A stretch of 64,000 bases of DNA. Origin: DASRWI01 sp035654655. GTDB lineage: Bacteria > Bacteroidota > Ignavibacteria > Ignavibacteriales > Ignavibacteriaceae. A program made the translations under genes and the position numbers. Position 1 is the first letter of the stretch; each line of letters starts with the position of its first letter. Positions 8,595-16,936 of the stretch are shown here, in pieces. Under the pieces are notes generated by a model. That model saw nothing but the letters and a program-made list of their open reading frames with translations, made no database searches and was not told where the DNA came from. The DNA is taken from assembly GCA_035654655.1 (NCBI GenBank), contig DASRWI010000029.1, positions 1 through 64,000 of the forward strand, given 5' to 3'.

Positions 8595-9038
8595 ATGAAA
8601 GTAATATTAAGACAAAATTACGAAACTCTTGGTCAGGTTGGCGAAGTGGTTGACGTTAAGGATGGTTATGCAAAAAATTTCCTTATTCCAAGGGGAATTG
8701 CATATACTGCTTTAAAAGGTAACTTGCGTACCCTTGAAGAAGAGAAAGTAAACTTCGAAAAGAAAAAACAAAAAGAAGTTACAGCTGCTGAAAGTTTATC
8801 AGCAGAATTAGAAAAAGTATCTATCTCCATACCTGTTCAGGTTGGTGAAGAAGATAAAATTTTCGGTACCGTAACTAATCAAATGATTGCAGATGCTTTA
8901 GCTGAAAAAGGTTTTGAAATTGATAAAAAGAAAATTGATATTGAAGAACCAATAAAATCATTAGGCATTTTTGGTGTTAACATAAAGCTACACACCAACG
9001 TTAGTGCAAAGATTAAAGTATGGGTAGTTAGAGAATAG
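8595..9038 (+). CDS. rplI: Large-subunit ribosomal protein L9
   Basis: 147-residue L9: an N-terminal domain with the signature GQVGEVVDVKDGYAKNFLIP, a long charged central helix (EEEKVNFEKKKQKEVTAAES) and a C-terminal domain (VQVGEEDKIFGTVTNQMIADAL). Binds 23S rRNA near the L1 stalk. Last gene of rpsF-ssb-rpsR-rplI; a GGAG precedes the ATG by a few bases and a strong terminator follows within 30 bases. Confidence 0.96.
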   Translation: MKVILRQNYETLGQVGEVVDVKDGYAKNFLIPRGIAYTALKGNLRTLEEEKVNFEKKKQKEVTAAESLSAELEKVSISIPVQVGEEDKIFGTVTNQMIADALAEKGFEIDKKKIDIEEPIKSLGIFGVNIKLHTNVSAKIKVWVVRE

Positions 9039-9063
9039 TAATCTCTTTATAATGAGTTCTGTT

Positions 9064-9094
9064 AAAAATCCGGCTTCTGCCGGATTTTTTGTTT
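9064..9094 (+). terminator. Rho-independent terminator of the rpsF-rplI operon
   Basis: Stem AAAAATCCGGC (from 9064) paired with GCCGGATTTTT, 4-base loop TTCT, followed by TTTTTTGTTTT. A canonical GC-rich stem with T run. Confidence 0.92.
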
Positions 9095-9112
9095 TAAGAG
9101 TCGTATAATCTT

Positions 9113-9296
9113 TTCCCACGACTAAAGTCATGGGCTAAAATTTTACTGTATTAAATATTAGTTTTAGAACCCGAACTTGTCGAGGGTTCAACTTTCGTAG
9201 CCGTGGGTGAAACCCATGGTAAAGAATAAAGAATGAGACAACCCTGAATCCTCGATGGGTTGAATTATTTATAATCCCATACACTTACAGTGGGAA
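9113..9296 (+). repeat. Composite palindromic repeat, copy 2
   Basis: Same blocks, order and orientation as 4704-4900: hairpin CCCACGACT-AA-AGTCATGGG (9115-9134), GAACCC...GGGTTC (9167-9189), CCGTGGGT-GAA-ACCCATGG (9201-9219), CAACCC...GGGTTG (9239-9262), then a degenerate TCCCAT...TGGGA arm (9275-9295). The conserved blocks are nearly base-for-base identical while the AT-rich spacers differ. It fills most of the gap 9095-9394; the remaining DNA is AT-rich leader before bamD. Confidence 0.8.
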
Positions 9297-9394
9297 CTAT
9301 ACCACTTGTCCCCTTTATAATGAACATTATTCCATTTTACCTTTGAAGACCTTATATTTTTATTTATTATTGTAGGATAAATTTGAATTTGTAT

Positions 9395-10153
9395 ATGAAA
9401 AACATAATTATTTTCCTTTTTTCGGTATTTTTTTTAGCAGGATGTGCAGCTTCTATTGATACAGCAAATCTTTCACCTGAAGACCGTCTTGCTTATGCAA
9501 TGAAGCTTTATCAAGATGAAGATTATGAAGAAGCTGTAAAAGAATTTGAAGCAATCGTACTTCAATTTCCAGGTAATGCTGTTGTTGATGATGCTCAATA
9601 TTATTTGGGAATGACAAGATTCCAGAGAAAAGAATATATTCTCTCTGCTTATGAGTTCAGTAAATTGATAAACAATATGGCTGGTAGTGATCTCCTTTCT
9701 CAGGCTCAATATCAATTAGCTGAATGTTATTATGAACTATCACCTGATTATTCCCTGGACCAAAAATATACCCGAAAGGCTATTTCTGAGTTCCAATCTT
9801 TTGTAGATTTCTTCCCTACGGATGCAAGGGTGAAAGAAGCTGAAAGTAAAATTAAAGAGCTTAATAATAAATTGGCTTATAAAGAATATAGTAACGCATA
9901 CATTTATGAACGAATGGAATATTATAATGCTGCCTTATCTTATTATAATAATGTAATTGATACTTATTATGATTCTCAATATGCACCTATGGCAATGTAC
10001 AACCGCATAAATATTTTTATCAATAGAGATAGAGATAAAGAAGCTTTGGCTGAAATTAACAAGTTCATCGAACGTTTCCCTAATGATAAAAATTATTCTA
10101 AAGTAGTTGAACTAAAAAACAGTTTAGAAAAACAGTTGTCTATAAATAAATGA
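9395..10153 (+). CDS. bamD: Outer-membrane assembly lipoprotein BamD
   Basis: TPR-rich lipoprotein partner of BamA in beta-barrel insertion at the outer membrane, facing the periplasm. Signal peptide MKNIIIFLFSVFFLAGC with a lipobox LAGC; mature protein starts at the Cys. About five TPR-like units follow (RLAYAMKLYQDEDYEEAVKE, DAQYYLGMTRFQRKEY, YQLAECYYELSPDY, YNAALSYYNNVIDTYYDS, ALAEINKFIERFPND). I chose ATG 9395 because it gives a standard signal peptide; an in-frame TTG at 9383 closer to TAGGATAA would add four residues. Overlaps the thioesterase start by 4 bases (ATGA). Confidence 0.88.
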   Translation: MKNIIIFLFSVFFLAGCAASIDTANLSPEDRLAYAMKLYQDEDYEEAVKEFEAIVLQFPGNAVVDDAQYYLGMTRFQRKEYILSAYEFSKLINNMAGSDLLSQAQYQLAECYYELSPDYSLDQKYTRKAISEFQSFVDFFPTDARVKEAESKIKELNNKLAYKEYSNAYIYERMEYYNAALSYYNNVIDTYYDSQYAPMAMYNRINIFINRDRDKEALAEINKFIERFPNDKNYSKVVELKNSLEKQLSINK

Positions 10154-10620
10154 CAAATTCAAAAAAAGTATCTCAATCTCTGATGATAATGACTGAACTG
10201 GTATTGCCAAATCATACAAACCAGCTTGGGAAATTACTTGGCGGACAGCTAATGCATTGGATTGATATCTGTGCAGCATTATGTGCAGCTAAGCATAATC
10301 AACGGATTTGTGTAACTGCTTCTGTTGATAGAATAGATTTCCACCATCCAATTCAATTAGGTGATGCTGTAACTCTTTTCGCATCAATCAATAGAGTTTT
10401 TAATTCATCAATGGAAGTTGGCGTTAAAGTTTTTGCAGAATCGTTCAGAGAGGGTTTAAGAATTCATACTAATTCAGCTTATTTAACTTTTGTGGGTGTC
10501 GATAGTGATGGAAAGCCGGTTAAAGCTATTGAAGCTGTTCCCGAGACTGAAGAAGAAATACGAAGATTCCAGGATGCTCTTAAGAGAAGAGAAGATAGGC
10601 TTAAAGGGCTTCATAAGTAA
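10150..10620 (+). CDS. Acyl-CoA thioesterase (YciA/hotdog family)
   Basis: Single hotdog domain of 156 residues that hydrolyses acyl-CoA to fatty acid and CoA in the cytoplasm. Recognised by the N-terminal VLPNHTNQLGKLLGGQLMHW block, which contains the hotdog catalytic Asn/His-Gly-Gly region (NHTNQLGKLLGG), and the DRIDFHHPIQLGDAV strand, both typical of YciA/cytosolic thioesterases; a charged C-terminal helix (EEEIRRFQDALKRREDRL) follows. Start overlaps the bamD stop by ATGA, indicating coupling. Substrate chain length cannot be read from the sequence. Confidence 0.85.
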   Translation: MTNSKKVSQSLMIMTELVLPNHTNQLGKLLGGQLMHWIDICAALCAAKHNQRICVTASVDRIDFHHPIQLGDAVTLFASINRVFNSSMEVGVKVFAESFREGLRIHTNSAYLTFVGVDSDGKPVKAIEAVPETEEEIRRFQDALKRREDRLKGLHK

Positions 10621-12649
10621 ATTAGTTTTTGGTTTACTTCTTCTATCTAATTACAATTTATTTCCTCAGACTAATATTAATGGTTTTTGCAAATTTGAAA
10701 TTTCAGAAGTGCGCAAAAACTTTTCCGGCATAATTCCATTTGCACAAAAAAGTAAATCATTCGGCAGCTATTTACTCATTGATTATAAAACAAAAAAAGT
10801 AATTTTAGTAAATAACACTGAAGGTTCAAGAGTTTATTCAACCACAATAAATTTTCCTTATGTTGTTACCGACCTTTCCCCAATAAGCAATAAAAGAAGT
10901 GCGGCTTTCATCTCAAGAAAAAATATGAAGGCAGGAATTTTATCCATCCACGATGATAAGGCTTCCATAAATAAAGAATATACCTTAACATCATACCCCG
11001 AACATATTGACAACGCAGATATAAATGAAGATAAACAGGAAGACTTACTTGTCTCAGGTTCTGCCTATGGAGGAATTTCTTTACTTACAGCGGATGGAAA
11101 TAATTTTAGAGAAAATAAAATTTCATCAGACCAATTATACAGTAATGCAATTTTTACTCAAGTTAATAATGATGGTTATCCTGATATAGCGGGACTTAAC
11201 ATATTAAAAAACTGCATAGATATTTTTTATAACAGAGGTAATGGTACTTTTTATTATGTAAGAAGTTTTAATTGTAATTTTAAGATAAACAACTTTGGCA
11301 CTGCTTACATTGACAATGATAATTTTAATGATTTTTATCTTTATGGTAATAACAAAATAAATATTATCTATGGTGATGCTGTATCTGCATATAAGAATAG
11401 AGGATACTTCGAAACAAAATATTCAATTGATAAAGTTAGCTCTTTGGAGTTAAACGGAGATAACATATTTGATTTTGTTTATTTGAACAAAGAAAATAAT
11501 TATGGCGGTATTATATTTTCAGGAAATGGATATACTGAAATATTTTATTTAAATCAAAAGAAGCTCCAGGACTTTTCGTTACAATTTTCTTTACAGGAAT
11601 TAGTTTTTCTATCAGGGGACGGAAGCCTATATAAATTTTCACATCAATCATCCTTTAACGAAAATTATAGTGTTCATATTGGCGGAAGTCTCTCAGGTTT
11701 AACCTGGTTTGATTTGAATAATGATAAACAAATAGACGTATGTTACTTTGACAGAGCAGATAAAAAAATTAAATTTTTAACTAAAAGTGCCAAAGGTATT
11801 TATAAAAGATATTATGAATATCAATTGTATGATGACCTTGAAGAAATTTATACTGTTAGAAATTCAGCATCAATAAAAACTTTTTATTGTTATTCTCTTA
11901 ATAAAAAATTAATTGAAATAATTAAAGTGGATTTCGAGAAAAATAAATTTGATAGAACATCTATTTACGCTAAGGGAAACATAGTTGAAATCAGAGCGGG
12001 TAAGAATAGCGAAAGAGTTTACTTGATTTATAAAATAAATGAAAAATCTTATACTGCCATTATAGAAAAAAGACAAAACAAATATGCTCTGTCTAATGAA
12101 AATTATCTTGATGAAAATATTCTTGATGAGTCGATTTCTTTTTCTCAAAACAGGATATCTTATTATTATATGACGACTGAGCCTAATGTAGTATCGATTA
12201 AAAAGAAATTTAATGATAGTACAGAGGTTTTAAAAACAATAAACATAAATAATCCGGTAAATGGATATTCAGTGGTTGGAGATTTTTTTGGTAAAAATAA
12301 TGTTGCTATTAATGTTAGTGGTAAAGGAAATTCAGGAGTAATGGCTGTTACTGCTGATAGTACTTACACTATCGATACGATCACCCTTTTACGTGTTCTC
12401 CCAATAAAACAAAAGAAAAATTTGTATTATTTTAAAGATGATAGTTTAAGTATTATTTATTTCTATAATGTCAAAGACAAAACTTTAGGAAAATTGTATT
12501 TTGTAGATTATAAAAGTATTGTTGTTAATGAATTTGTTAGCGGATTAAATATAGACTATTTCTTTGTTTATAGGTTAAGAAAAAATATTTCTTATATTGT
12601 TTATTCTGATCCTGTAAAAAATTGTATAACATTTAAACAAATTATTTGA
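10574..12649 (+). CDS. Secreted FG-GAP/VCBS-like repeat protein, function unknown
   Basis: I do not recognise a specific family. After a signal-like segment (KLVFGLLLLSNYNLFPQ) comes ~660 residues of beta-rich sequence with at least three Asp-rich calcium-type loops of FG-GAP/VCBS style: DINEDKQEDLLVSG, VNNDGYPDIAG and DLNNDKQIDVCYF, suggesting a beta-propeller exported to periplasm or surface. No T9SS tail or catalytic motif seen. The start is ambiguous: ATG 10574 lies inside the thioesterase gene (47-base overlap); an ATA codon at 10613 preceded by AAAGGG would give a cleaner signal peptide but needs a non-standard start. Stop overlaps the next gene (TGATG). Confidence 0.65.
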   Translation: MLLREEKIGLKGFISKLVFGLLLLSNYNLFPQTNINGFCKFEISEVRKNFSGIIPFAQKSKSFGSYLLIDYKTKKVILVNNTEGSRVYSTTINFPYVVTDLSPISNKRSAAFISRKNMKAGILSIHDDKASINKEYTLTSYPEHIDNADINEDKQEDLLVSGSAYGGISLLTADGNNFRENKISSDQLYSNAIFTQVNNDGYPDIAGLNILKNCIDIFYNRGNGTFYYVRSFNCNFKINNFGTAYIDNDNFNDFYLYGNNKINIIYGDAVSAYKNRGYFETKYSIDKVSSLELNGDNIFDFVYLNKENNYGGIIFSGNGYTEIFYLNQKKLQDFSLQFSLQELVFLSGDGSLYKFSHQSSFNENYSVHIGGSLSGLTWFDLNNDKQIDVCYFDRADKKIKFLTKSAKGIYKRYYEYQLYDDLEEIYTVRNSASIKTFYCYSLNKKLIEIIKVDFEKNKFDRTSIYAKGNIVEIRAGKNSERVYLIYKINEKSYTAIIEKRQNKYALSNENYLDENILDESISFSQNRISYYYMTTEPNVVSIKKKFNDSTEVLKTININNPVNGYSVVGDFFGKNNVAINVSGKGNSGVMAVTADSTYTIDTITLLRVLPIKQKKNLYYFKDDSLSIIYFYNVKDKTLGKLYFVDYKSIVVNEFVSGLNIDYFFVYRLRKNISYIVYSDPVKNCITFKQII

Positions 12650-14316
12650 TGAATAAAATTTTAATACTTTTTCTTTATGGTTTTAGTTTATTTGCGCAGG
12701 TAAATACTGATTCGCTATATAATGCTTATATCCAATTAAAAACGGGACAAAGAGTAAACAAGGTTGAAGGAGAAGTAAAAGCTGAGAAATGTGGATTCTT
12801 ATTATCTGCAAAAGTAAAGACTTACTTTGAACTTTTTAATCCATCTCAACAGCAAAACTTAGCTAAGTTTATGCAAAGACCTGACAAAGCAAAAAGCATT
12901 GTTAGTCCGCGTGGATATTTTCGTGTTCATTATGATGAAACTGGTGATAATCCGAAATATAGTTTAGATGAATTACTTACCTCTTTAGATTCAGTATATA
13001 ATTTTGAAGTTAATTACCTTGGATTTCCTGCACCTCCTGTAGATAATGGTGCAGGCGGTGATAACCTTTATGATATTTATATATCAGACCTTGGTTCAAA
13101 CGGAAGTGGTCTTTATGGATATACTGAACTTGAAACTTCTCTTGGCGGGAACAAATACATAACCTATATGGTAATTGATGATGATTATGTTGGATATTTT
13201 TCTGCCGGTATAAATGGTGCAAGGGTAACAGTTGCTCACGAATATCACCACGCAATACAAGTGGGTGATTATCTTTATAGAGATACTGATTCATATTTTT
13301 ATGAACTAACCTCTACCTCAATGGAAGAATTTGTTTATGATAATATTAACGACTACTATGCCTATATAGATGACTATTTAAAAAATCCAAATGAAGCATT
13401 TGGAAGTTATTCTGGTTATGAAGAAGTTTTATGGAATATATATCTTTCAGAAAAATTAAAAACCATATCTTTTGTTAGAGCTCAATGGGAACTAATGCCT
13501 CAGATGAGAGCTTTGAATGCCATTGATAATAATCTTCAAACTTATAACACAAACTTCAGACATGAATTTAATGAATTTGGAGTCTGGGCTTATTTTACAA
13601 ACTACAGAAAAATTCCTGGAAAATATTTTGAAGAGGGAGGAAGTTATTCACCTGCTCTTAAGGTTCTATCCACATTAACATTTAGCGAGCCTCAAATAAG
13701 AGTGGATATGAATGTTGATGTAACATCAAATACCTTCCTAAGATTTACATCAGGGTTAAATAGCGATAGTTTGGTTTCTGTTATTTCAAATGCTGAAATA
13801 AGTAAAGCTCTTGACAGTACAAATACAGTTTCAAGTTTTACTTATGAGCTGAGCAGAGATTCAGTTAATGGCTATATTAAATTAACAAATGGATACTATA
13901 ATTTATTTACTGCTGATAATGATGCTTACTGGGCTTTATCTGAAATTTTAAATAATACTGTTGTAAGATTAGATTCAAGTACGTATAATCCTGTTGCGAT
14001 TACCGGAAAATTAGATTATGCTTTTCCCAATCCATTTTATTATATAAAAAATTATGACTTTGGCTCGTTCATAACTATTACAGTTCCATACAACAATACA
14101 GAGACGGCAGAGTTAAATATATATACATCATCAATGGATTTAGTTTTTTCAGAAAGAACAAATTTATCTTTATTCTATACTGAAAATAAAAATTATGTTG
14201 TAAGATGGAATGCATTAGATAAAAATAAAAACAAATTGAAATCAGGGGTTTATATTTACGTTATAAAATCAGGCGACAGTACAACGAAAGGCAAACTGGT
14301 AATCTTTAATGACTAA
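12649..14316 (+). CDS. T9SS-exported HEXXH metalloprotease-like protein (MXAN_6640-like)
   Basis: A 555-residue exported protein. Signal peptide MNKILILFLYGFSLFAQ; a putative zinc site HEYHH (residues 197-201) inside ARVTVAHEYHHAIQVG, followed by Glu-rich helices (SMEEFVYDNI) that may supply the third ligand; the LYDIYISDLG and YMVIDDDY segments precede it. Overall this resembles the MXAN_6640 group of putative metalloproteases. The C-terminus (AFPNPFYYIKN, then KSGVYIYVIKSGDSTTKGK) is a T9SS type A-like sorting domain, so surface display or secretion is inferred. ATG 12649 is preferred over an in-frame TTG one codon earlier; it overlaps the preceding stop (TGATG). Its end overlaps ccmA by 8 bases. 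Confidence 0.78.
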   Translation: MNKILILFLYGFSLFAQVNTDSLYNAYIQLKTGQRVNKVEGEVKAEKCGFLLSAKVKTYFELFNPSQQQNLAKFMQRPDKAKSIVSPRGYFRVHYDETGDNPKYSLDELLTSLDSVYNFEVNYLGFPAPPVDNGAGGDNLYDIYISDLGSNGSGLYGYTELETSLGGNKYITYMVIDDDYVGYFSAGINGARVTVAHEYHHAIQVGDYLYRDTDSYFYELTSTSMEEFVYDNINDYYAYIDDYLKNPNEAFGSYSGYEEVLWNIYLSEKLKTISFVRAQWELMPQMRALNAIDNNLQTYNTNFRHEFNEFGVWAYFTNYRKIPGKYFEEGGSYSPALKVLSTLTFSEPQIRVDMNVDVTSNTFLRFTSGLNSDSLVSVISNAEISKALDSTNTVSSFTYELSRDSVNGYIKLTNGYYNLFTADNDAYWALSEILNNTVVRLDSSTYNPVAITGKLDYAFPNPFYYIKNYDFGSFITITVPYNNTETAELNIYTSSMDLVFSERTNLSLFYTENKNYVVRWNALDKNKNKLKSGVYIYVIKSGDSTTKGKLVIFND

Positions 14317-14947
14317 CTATTCTGTATCAGCAGAAAACATAAGAAAAAATTTCGGAAGACGTTTAATATTTAACGGAATAAATTTTAACTATAGCAATCC
14401 CGGTGTATATGGAATTGCAGGTTCAAATGGAAGCGGTAAGTCAACCCTGGTTAAAATTATTTCGGGAATAAATGCACCTACTGCCGGAAAAATTATACAC
14501 ACTTATAATGAAAAGAAATTAACTTTTGAACATCTTCACAATCATATCGGATTAGTTTCTCCTTACCTTGTTTTATATGATGAATTTACTGCATACGAAA
14601 ATTTAAACTACTTTGCTAAAATTAGAAATGTTCCTTTCGATAAAGAAAAAATAGATGACCTGCTTAATCGTTTTTTATTACTCAAAAGAAAAGATGATTT
14701 TGTAAAAGGATATTCATCAGGAATGAAGCAGAGATTAAAATTCATTTTCGCCTTACAGCATTCACCTAATCTTTTAATTCTTGATGAGCCTGTTTCCAAT
14801 CTTGATAACGAAGGGAAAGATACTGTATATAAGATTATTGAAAATGAATCAAAAAATACAATCGTAATGGTTGCCTCAAATGAAGAAAATGATTTGAGTT
14901 TATGCAGCGAAATTATTTATCTGGAAAATTATAAAACAACCAAATGA
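14309..14947 (+). CDS. ccmA: ABC transporter ATPase of cytochrome c maturation (CcmA)
   Basis: ATP-binding subunit of the CcmABCD complex that releases holo-CcmE in System I cytochrome c maturation; works at the inner face of the membrane with CcmB. Walker A GSNGSGKST, Q-loop region, ABC signature YSSGMKQRLKF and Walker B LLILDEPVSNLD are intact. 212 residues, normal for CcmA. It overlaps the upstream metalloprotease by 8 bases and ccmB by 4 (ATGA), so the whole run is probably one transcript. Assignment as CcmA rests on the neighbours ccmB-F. Confidence 0.9.
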   Translation: MTNYSVSAENIRKNFGRRLIFNGINFNYSNPGVYGIAGSNGSGKSTLVKIISGINAPTAGKIIHTYNEKKLTFEHLHNHIGLVSPYLVLYDEFTAYENLNYFAKIRNVPFDKEKIDDLLNRFLLLKRKDDFVKGYSSGMKQRLKFIFALQHSPNLLILDEPVSNLDNEGKDTVYKIIENESKNTIVMVASNEENDLSLCSEIIYLENYKTTK

Positions 14948-15606
14948 AAAAAGCTTATTCTTTATTCCTAAAAGATTTTCACTCTGAGATGCGTACCCGC
15001 TACGCGGTAAACGCTCTTGCTATGTTTATAATAGTAACAATAAGTATTATAATGTTTTCTGTTGGTCAGGAAAAAATAAGCGAAAGCCTTGCAGGAGGAT
15101 TGTACTGGGTAGTCATTTTCTTCTCTGCTATGTCCGGACTTTCAAGAGCTTTTGTTTCCGAAGAAGAAAGAGGAACTTCCTTAACCTTACAGTTAATTGC
15201 TTCACCGGATACAGTTTTTTCAGGAAAGTTCCTTTTCAACATTTTTCTAACATTCCTAATGAATACAGTCATAACTATTCTCTATGCAACTGTATTTGAT
15301 GCATTTGTAATTAAAAACTTTGCTTTATTCTTATTAACCTTCATTTTGGGTAATCTGGGACTGGCAGTTTCAGCTACAATTATTGCCGCAATTATATCAA
15401 AGGCGGGGGCGAAAGGGACATTGTATCCTGTACTTTCTTTTCCTATTTTATTGCCATTAATTCTTACAGGAGTTCAACTTACAGTTTTTTCTATAGATGG
15501 CACCAAAATTGACGAAGCTTTAGTAGAGTTAGGTATTCTTCTTTCATATGATGTTATAATGTTGGCAGCGTCTTATATGTTGTTCGATTTTATTTGGAAA
15601 GATTAG
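14944..15606 (+). CDS. ccmB: Heme exporter membrane protein CcmB
   Basis: Integral membrane subunit partnering CcmA. 220 residues with six predicted hydrophobic segments and the family's SGLSRAFVSEEERGTSLTLQ loop (about residues 62-81), LGNLGLAVSATIIAAI and PILLPLILTGVQL. The Arg/Thr-rich RTRYAVNALAMF at the N-terminus is also typical. Start overlaps the ccmA stop. Confidence 0.92.
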   Translation: MKKAYSLFLKDFHSEMRTRYAVNALAMFIIVTISIIMFSVGQEKISESLAGGLYWVVIFFSAMSGLSRAFVSEEERGTSLTLQLIASPDTVFSGKFLFNIFLTFLMNTVITILYATVFDAFVIKNFALFLLTFILGNLGLAVSATIIAAIISKAGAKGTLYPVLSFPILLPLILTGVQLTVFSIDGTKIDEALVELGILLSYDVIMLAASYMLFDFIWKD

Positions 15607-15637
15607 TAGATTTAACTAATAAATTAAAAGAAAAATT

Positions 15638-16342
15638 ATGGCTTGGAAAATATTTTTATTTTTACTGTTGAGTTTTGTATCATTTGCTGGTATAACCTTT
15701 CCCATAGTTGAGAAACCAATAGCCTGGTATCAATTTCCTTATATTCCCGGTTTGGAAGAGAAAGCTAAAATAATTTTCTTTCACGTTCCGACCGCCTGGT
15801 TAACAGTTGTGGCTTTCCTGGTTTCTACTATTTACAGTATAAAATATTTAAGAAAAAGAAATCTTGATGACGATGCAAAATCTTACAGCGCTGCTCAAAT
15901 AGGTATGATTTTTTGTATTCTTGCTACAGTAACTGGAGCAGTTTGGGCAAAGTTTAACTGGGGTGAATTCTGGAGCTGGGATCCGAGACAAACAAGCATT
16001 TTTGCTCTTTTATTAATTTATGGTGCCTGGTTTGCATTAAGGTCATCAATTGAAAATCCAGATAAAAAAGCTACTTTAGCTGCCGTATACTCAATAATAG
16101 CTTTCTTCACTGTTCCTTTTTTCATATTTATAATGCCAAGAATAATGACAGGTTTGCATCCCGGTTCAGCAAACGATACTAATGCGGGTCCGGTTGTTAA
16201 TTTTAAAATGAATGGCAATATGCAGCTTATTTTCTTTTTGTCCTTAATTGGATTTACAATTTTGTTTTTCTGGATGTGGAATCTTGCATATAGAAGCATA
16301 ATTTTAAAAGATAAATTAACTAACGAAAATTATTTACAATAG
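15638..16342 (+). CDS. ccmC: Heme-handling membrane protein CcmC
   Basis: Loads heme onto CcmE at the periplasmic face. 234 residues, six membrane segments, with the tryptophan-rich heme-binding motif WGEFWSWDPRQTS at about residues 107-119 and the flanking histidines in FHVPTAW (about residue 48) and GLHPGSANDT (about 172). Compact size distinguishes it from CcmF. Thirty-one bases after ccmB. Confidence 0.93.
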   Translation: MAWKIFLFLLLSFVSFAGITFPIVEKPIAWYQFPYIPGLEEKAKIIFFHVPTAWLTVVAFLVSTIYSIKYLRKRNLDDDAKSYSAAQIGMIFCILATVTGAVWAKFNWGEFWSWDPRQTSIFALLLIYGAWFALRSSIENPDKKATLAAVYSIIAFFTVPFFIFIMPRIMTGLHPGSANDTNAGPVVNFKMNGNMQLIFFLSLIGFTILFFWMWNLAYRSIILKDKLTNENYLQ

Positions 16343-16353
16343 AGGTAAAAAAC

Positions 16354-16512
16354 TTGGAACGTTTATATCAATTTTTGAGTGAGAACTCTATATATATCGT
16401 TTTAATAATTGTTCTTATAGTTTGGGCCGGAATATTTTTATATTTATTAAACCTTGATAAAAGATTGAAGTCAATAGAAAAGTTTAACAAAAAAGGAGAT
16501 ACCGATGAATAA
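16354..16512 (+). CDS. ccmD: CcmD-like small membrane protein
   Basis: A 52-residue protein starting with TTG at 16354, seven bases after AGAGGT. It has a single hydrophobic helix (SIYIVLIIVLIVWAGIFLYL) preceded by a short N-terminal MERLYQFLSEN and followed by a charged tail LDKRLKSIEKFNKKGD, the layout of CcmD, which tethers CcmC/CcmE to CcmAB. It sits exactly between ccmC and ccmE; its last codons overlap the ccmE ATG, and its coding sequence contains the ccmE ribosome binding site. Small size and non-ATG start make it easy to miss. No other role is likely given the context. Confidence 0.85.
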   Translation: MERLYQFLSENSIYIVLIIVLIVWAGIFLYLLNLDKRLKSIEKFNKKGDTDE

Positions 16513-16894
16513 AAAATACATTTTTGGTGGGATAATCATAGTTGTATTTTTAATACTAATGGTTTCAATGTTCACACAAAGCAGCATCAAATATGAGACT
16601 AACTTTCAAAATGTAATGTCAAATAATAAAACCTTCAAAGCAGCAGGTTTCTGGGTTAAAGAAAAATCTTTTGTTCAGGATAATGCAGCCAGAACTTTTA
16701 GTTTTGTTATGAAAGATGAGAAGGGGACTGAAATGAAAGTTGTTTATACAGGTTCAATACCTAACAACTTTGAAAGTGCACAATCTCTTGTTGTTACAGG
16801 CAAGTATGAAAACGGCACCTTCCACGCAAAAGATATTTTAACAAAATGTCCTAGTAAATACGAACAGGAAAAACAAAAAGTTTCGAGCTTATAA
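16505..16894 (+). CDS. ccmE: Heme chaperone CcmE, CXXXY type
   Basis: Periplasmic heme carrier anchored by an N-terminal helix (residues 5-23). OB-fold strands include KVVYTGSIPNNFESAQSLVVTGKY. The C-terminal heme-attachment motif in most CcmE proteins is HXXXY; here it is CPSKY (Cys115, Tyr119) in ILTKCPSKYEQE, the cysteine variant known from Desulfovibrio and archaeal CcmE. A strong AAAGGAG lies just before the ATG inside ccmD. Length 129 residues is normal for this subtype. Confidence 0.93.
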   Translation: MNKKYIFGGIIIVVFLILMVSMFTQSSIKYETNFQNVMSNNKTFKAAGFWVKEKSFVQDNAARTFSFVMKDEKGTEMKVVYTGSIPNNFESAQSLVVTGKYENGTFHAKDILTKCPSKYEQEKQKVSSL

Positions 16895-16936
16895 TTACAT
16901 CAAGTAAACTAAGACAAGTTTAATAACGAGGAATAA

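Noticed and set aside
13010..13294. 94-codon minus-strand His/Tyr-rich frame opposite the metalloprotease gene
   Set aside because: Antisense shadow of coding sequence; the His/Tyr content follows from the complement of Asp/Asn/Tyr codons.
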